Source: Patiria pectinifera (lineage: Eukaryota; Echinodermata; Asteroidea; Valvatida; Asterinidae). From it: a stretch of 64,000 nucleotides of DNA. The notes below the pieces were generated by a model. It made no database searches and was not told the DNA's origin. It saw only the letters and a program-made list of their open reading frames with translations. The stretch is from NCBI GenBank assembly GCA_029964075.1, contig CM057130.1, forward strand, positions 2,480,001 to 2,544,000, read 5' to 3'. The translations under genes and the position numbers were made by a program. Shown here piece by piece: positions 43,101 to 49,100 of the stretch. Every line of letters starts with the position of its first letter. The stretch's first letter is position 1.

Positions 43101-46100
43101 CTTCACAAGGGGGGAAGGCATGCTGAAAACCACCCAGGATCTCTTCAAACAGGCAGAGGTAACCATATCACTGCTATATACATGTACATGTAGTTTGTTT
43201 TTATTCCGCTAAGCCATTATAAGGTTTTTGGCAAAAATACTGGGTTGCTCTGTGAGCTAAGGTAAAAATTAGTGTATGTTTTTCTTGAATTCCCCATTGT
43301 CAAAAGTCTGCATTTGAAAAAAAAACCCAATAAATTCCGGATTTTCTATATTCCTCAAGTGTGTGGACCAAAGTTTACTTTATGTACTTTCAACATGATT
43401 TTGGACTAAATTTTACACACTGCTTACATGTACTTTCGATTCAAATTGATGTTTGAAGACAGTTATCGTTATCATTCGAACATGTGAGCATGAATTTGTG
43501 ATGTTTTGACAAGAAATTGGGAAAAGTTGATAATGTTTCAACCCTGGTGACTCTCTCCTCAGGAGGTTTTTCATGATGTCAATTTATGAGTGCAGTGGTA
43601 AGAATAATCCATCTGTCACCGAACGAAACGATTCTTTCCATTGCACTCAAGTGTGAAATGTTCATTGTTTGTTCTATACAACGCTGAATAACTCCTCGTT
43701 ATCTGATCGGTAACTAGTGTGACCGTGCAGTGAAATTTCTATTAACCGTGGAGTGGAAGTTTATTTTTTGCGGTGCGGCTGGCCATGGGTTGGGATGAAT
43801 AATTCAGTGACACATGATCAACAACCAACCAATCAGATAACGAGGACTTATTCAGGTGTTGTATAATAGGTAATGATGATGTTTGAGACTTTTCTCGCAT
43901 TTCCCGCCCAGTTATTGGATTAGGATATTTAGTTCACAAACAGTATCAGTGGTAGCCTTCTTGGCGTTGTTATTTAATACTGGGTTCTGCCCTTCATTGA
44001 TGTAATCTTTAAACACTGTATACTCATCATTGTCTGAGGGCTTTTGAGACAAAATTCACATACTACTCAGGAGGGACTCGAACCCACGACCTCCTGCTTA
44101 CTAGTACAGATGTGTTACCACTCGACCACCGAGCTTGCTATGGTTGGCTGGCTGTTGTGAATCTGATATAGCAGCAGGTACCGCAACCAATCACTGTAAA
44201 AAAATTTATTGACAATATTATACCTGGCCAGACAACTTATTTTTGTGTGGTTTGTGTCCCTCTGTTGTACCCTCAGTATTTTGGTGAGGAAGGCAACAAG
44301 CTATTCCGTTCTCTCAAGCAGTTTGCTGCTCAAGTGCCTGATTGTTCCTTGAGGACTGAGCTGTCGTCGCTTATAGATCAGATTCCATCTTACTGTCAGC
44401 AGCTACTCTTCATTACGAAGTCACCTACGATGGGCAAGGTGGCCACATTCAATAAGGTAAATACACCAGGCATAAAGGTCGTCAAGTCAATCACAAATCA
44501 ACCACAAGTCTATCGCAAGTCAATCACAAGTCAACTAGGGGTCAATGAAGAGTAGTTACACGAGAATCACAAGTCCATCATGAGTGAATCTCAAGTCAGT
44601 CTTAAGTCTATCGCAAGTCAATCACAAGTCAACCAAGAATTAATCACAGGTCAATCACATATCAATCACAAGTGAGCCAATTGTCAATAACAAGTCAGTT
44701 ACAAGTCAATCACAAGTTAATCACAAGTCAATCACAAGTCAATCACAAGTCAATCACAAGTCAGTTACAAGTCAATCGCAAGTCAATCACAAGTCAATCA
44801 CAAGTTAATCACAAGTCAATCACAAGTCAATCACAAGTCAATCACAAGTCAATCACTAGTCAATCACAAGTCAATCACAAGTCAATCACAAGTCAATCAC
44901 AAGTCAATCACTAGTCAATCACAAGTCAATCACAAGTCAATCACTAGTCAATCACAAGTCAATCACAAGTCAATCACAAGTCAATCACAAGTCAACCAAG
45001 TATCAATACCAAAGCAATCACACGTCTTCACTAGTCAATCACAACACATACGAGTCAATCACAACTTAAACTCAAAAGCACTCAGAGAGCGCAAACCTCC
45101 GCCAAGGCTAAACAAATCCCTGCCATATTGTTACTACACCCAAACGAAATACTCGTATAAACGGTGAAAAATCCTTAATAAAATTCCTGGATCTACACCC
45201 AGATCCGGATCACTTCCAAAATCTAATCGATTTGTACTTGTACCAAGGACCACCCCTAAAAAACATTTCATGCAAATCCGCATATAAGATTTTGAGTTAT
45301 CTCATTAAAGAGGTTGTGGAATGCTCAAAGACATTTCCGTCATTTTTCGGGTATATGTAGCCTAAGGTGTGATGAAATAAAAACGACTATTGTTTCTGTC
45401 ATAAAATGAGTACAAAAGGTACTTTTGAGAGCTGTTTTTCAAGTCCTGTCATGCCTGTTTCGACCCGAACATGCAATTTGTGTCAGCAAACAAAACACAG
45501 TAAATCGTGACGTAATAAACAGGACTCCCGGTGCAGAGTAGCATAAACAAGTCCTGTTTACTACGTCACGATTTAGTGTGTTTTGTTTGCTGCCCACAAC
45601 AAAATAGGTCTCAAAAGTAACCTTTGTACTCATTTCATGACAGAAACAATAGTCGTTTTTATTTCATCACACCTTAGGCTACATATACCCGAAAAATGAC
45701 GGAAATGTCTTCGCGCATTTCACAACCTCTTTAACGGACAAACGAACCAACCAACTAACCAAATCTGATGAAAGCATAACCGCCTCGGTGGAGGTAATAA
45801 CAAATCAGTCACACGTTCTCCAGTCGCAACTCAAGTGATTAACTTTAGGAAATAAGCTGTAACATACATGCCATTGATCATCTCATTACTTGAGACCTTG
45901 TGATTTGACTTAGGATAGACTTGCAGTTTGACTTATGATATGTCTAGCTGTAATTGACTTATGACGTACTTAAAGGTATAGTCCATCATTTGTAATTTGT
46001 GCATTTTGTTTGTTTGAAGCAACAATATCTCAAGATCTCAAGATCTAAAGAAGGGTGCTGAACAACTAACCTGATGAAGTTTCAGCTCAGTTTTAGCTGT

Positions 46101-49100
46101 GTATTTCAAGACAAACAACATTCTAGGATCTCGATTTCAAATCAAAATTTTGCTGAATCATGTTTTGAATTGGGCCTGAATTCAGCAGCCGAGACACGTT
46201 CTCACTGAGCCGACTGCAGCTACGCGATGTCGCGCACCGATCCGATGAATTATAGCAACCACGTGCGTCGTGTCACCGCTTGCGCGCGTTTCGCCGAATA
46301 ACAAAACAAACTACTAATTTAAATTTCCTACGGTGCTTTTTAAGAAGCACCGTTGGAAAGACCTTCTTTTGTTGATTTCTTCAAAATGACAGCATGCCAG
46401 AAAGAATAATTTTACAGGGAGTTTAGTCCCCTTACTATCTTTCAACCAAGTATGTTTTTCAACAATATTTACGCCAGTTACTTTTTGGATAGCTACAAAT
46501 GATGGACTCTGGCTTTAACTTTGACCCTGCTATAACCTGATTATAAGGGTAGAAAGGAATCTGTGCTTCAGTGTTTACTTGTTATCGTTAAAGCCTTTGT
46601 TTGTTTTTGTTTGTTTTTTACTACAACAGGTGGACAACACAATACAAGAAACACAGAACCTTTTATCAACAATTAGTAGAATAGTGCCGCTGAGCTACAC
46701 GCTGGCAGCAAAGGTAAGCCTTTAACGTAGAACCCTTTAATTTACGGACTAAATGCTATCGGTTCGGCAAAATAGCAAAGACATTAATGGAAATCCTTCT
46801 GGTTGATTTTTCTCTCGTTACACCTTGCTGCAATGACAGCTCCTTTTTTTCCCCCAGACACATTTGACGTAACATTATCCCCAGTGCTGGACCTGCCTGG
46901 TCCATGGTCCGTTAGTTCATACATGTAGGTCATAATCAGATGTTTGAATCCAAGGCAGCAACCAGTCTGAAGAAGTGAGTCTGGTACCTCACCTCCCCCA
47001 GTCCCTTTTCCTTACCAATTCTTCAATTCTGTTTCTGCTTTTATAACATTCTTTCACCCGTGTTTATCTTTGTCCGAATTTTCTGTCCTCGTTTTCATCT
47101 TTTTTTTCCTCTCTCTTTTGAAGAACTTTTCCCCAGCTACATGTATGTTACAAATTGCATGTTGCAAATTCACAGAGTTATCATGTTTGTGTGCATGCGC
47201 ATTTTAGTCATCTATTCCATTTTGAATCAGTAAATTTTCTGGTTTTCTCAGTTCCCATAATTTTTAATTTTTCAAGCTTGATCTTATTCATGCTGTAGGG
47301 TGCCATTAGAATAAAGCATGCGCACTACTGATTTTGTCTGTGTCTGTATTCTATTATTTTTGGCTAGTCTGGTTCCCTGTCTTCCTAACTGTACAGCCCT
47401 ACATTGCCCATGTCCTCTTGCATTAACTTGCAATCTACAAGTTTTCTGTATGCCTGTATGTTAAAGGTCTCTGTTATTATAAGATGGAATTTTGCGTCGG
47501 GGTGATATAAATCAAGTTAGGTTTTGCCCTTCACCGACGTTTAAACACTGTATACTCAGTGTGTTACCTCCCGAATGAAAGTTGGAAAAAATCACTCGGG
47601 TGGAACTCGAACCCACGACCTCCTGCTTCTTAGTGCAGATGTCTTACCACTCGACCACTGAACTAACGGGATTGGTTGGCTGGTTCGAATCTAATGTACA
47701 TAGCAGCAGGTACCGCATCGGTGATGTGGTCGAGTGGTAAGACATCTGCACTAGAAAGCAGGAGGTCGTGGGTTCGAGTCCCACCCAAGTGATTTTTTTC
47801 CAACTTTCATTCGGGAGGTAACACACTGAGTATACAGTGTTTAAACGTCGGTGAAGGGCAAAACCTAACTTGAAGGTCTCTGTTGTCCCCTATTCTGCAA
47901 TCATTTTATCTACTCTTCGTTACCACTTTCTTCATCGTACAAATGTAGGATGAGGAAAGTGGCACAGAAGTGTCATTGAAAAATTAGGGGATGGTAGCCC
48001 TCCCGTTAGTTTTGTGACGTGTTGTTGTAATATCCCTGCCTTGCCACACCCCTACCAGGCTCATCATCATTCTCTTCAGCTCATCTCTCAGACCTTGAAT
48101 ATTTCTTAATCATTCTTTTTAATCTTAACCTATGACCACTGTGTTTACTTTCAACTGGGGCATAGCACGCTGATAAGATTATTTTGTTTGAGCTGATCAA
48201 CTTTTGAAGCTCTTAAGGCCCATTTATACTCATTGCGAACGCGAACGTGACTTTGTGACATAACAGCAAATATTCACGCTGCAAATTCGCAAATGTTAAA
48301 CCCATTTCAACTCCGGTAAATTCCACAGCAAATCCAATTTACTTTGCATTCGTTAGTGTGCGAGGGGTTCCCGCCATCCCCGTTTTGGATCCGGGTCCAA
48401 CACGGACATTTGGGATGATGAAAGAATTGCTGCATTGTGTTCCTCTTGCATTTCTTAACCTGTACCTGGTTTCCTAGTGGTTAATGCTGTCTTGTGTATT
48501 CCTCCATCATTTTGCCACTTGCATTCTGCCATCAGTTGTATGCCCTTTTGTATGTCAATCTGTCTCTCTCAAGAACTTTTGTATACATTGCAGTTGCAAA
48601 ACACACTAAAGGGCTTTTCACAATACCCCAAATCTCCGTGTTGGACCAGAGTCCAGCACGGAGAGTTCGGGAACCCCTCTCACACTAGCAAGAATCCAAG
48701 GCCATGTCCAAGGCCAAGACAACGGCCGGAAATAACACATGCACCTATGGAAGCCACTGGCTAGTTGCTGCAGCCACTTCCCATAGACTCGTGTGTTATT
48801 GCCGGCTGTAGCCAGTGATTTGGACACGGCCCGACTCGGCTTCTACATGGGTCCGGTGCTCTATACGGGGAGGCTCTACCTGGGTAGAAAATCCAAACTG
48901 TACAGCTGACCCGTGTAGACACTGGTGTAAGTGTGATTGGCCTCCCTTGCTTACCCATTTTGTATGGGTCCCGGTTCTGCTTACTGTGGACCCTTATCAA
49001 TTTCCACAAGGGTAGGCTAGACGATAGTATGAAAAGGGCATATCGGACAGGGTACGCTCAAGTTTGGAGAAGAAAGAAAATTCATTTCAAAGTTCATACC

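Larger units (their letters stand above)
44457..46629. other. Catulin intron, almost entirely repeats
   Basis: From left to right: 11-bp minisatellite (44465-45000), a two-sided host repeat (45087-45801) interrupted by a TTAA element (45309-45730), degenerate TGACTTATGA-like words (about 45890-45970) that look like inverted decayed copies of the minisatellite unit, and a full TTAA element (45970-46518). Less than 300 bases are unexplained. Confidence 0.7.

Noticed and set aside
44672-44914. 80-residue frame with a perfect 11-residue repeat
   Set aside because: It is produced by the 11-bp minisatellite, which is open in several frames by its composition.
47586-47790. Possible tRNA genes on both strands
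   Set aside because: A and B boxes are clear but the acceptor stems do not close and both copies carry a shared SINE body, so they are SINE heads.
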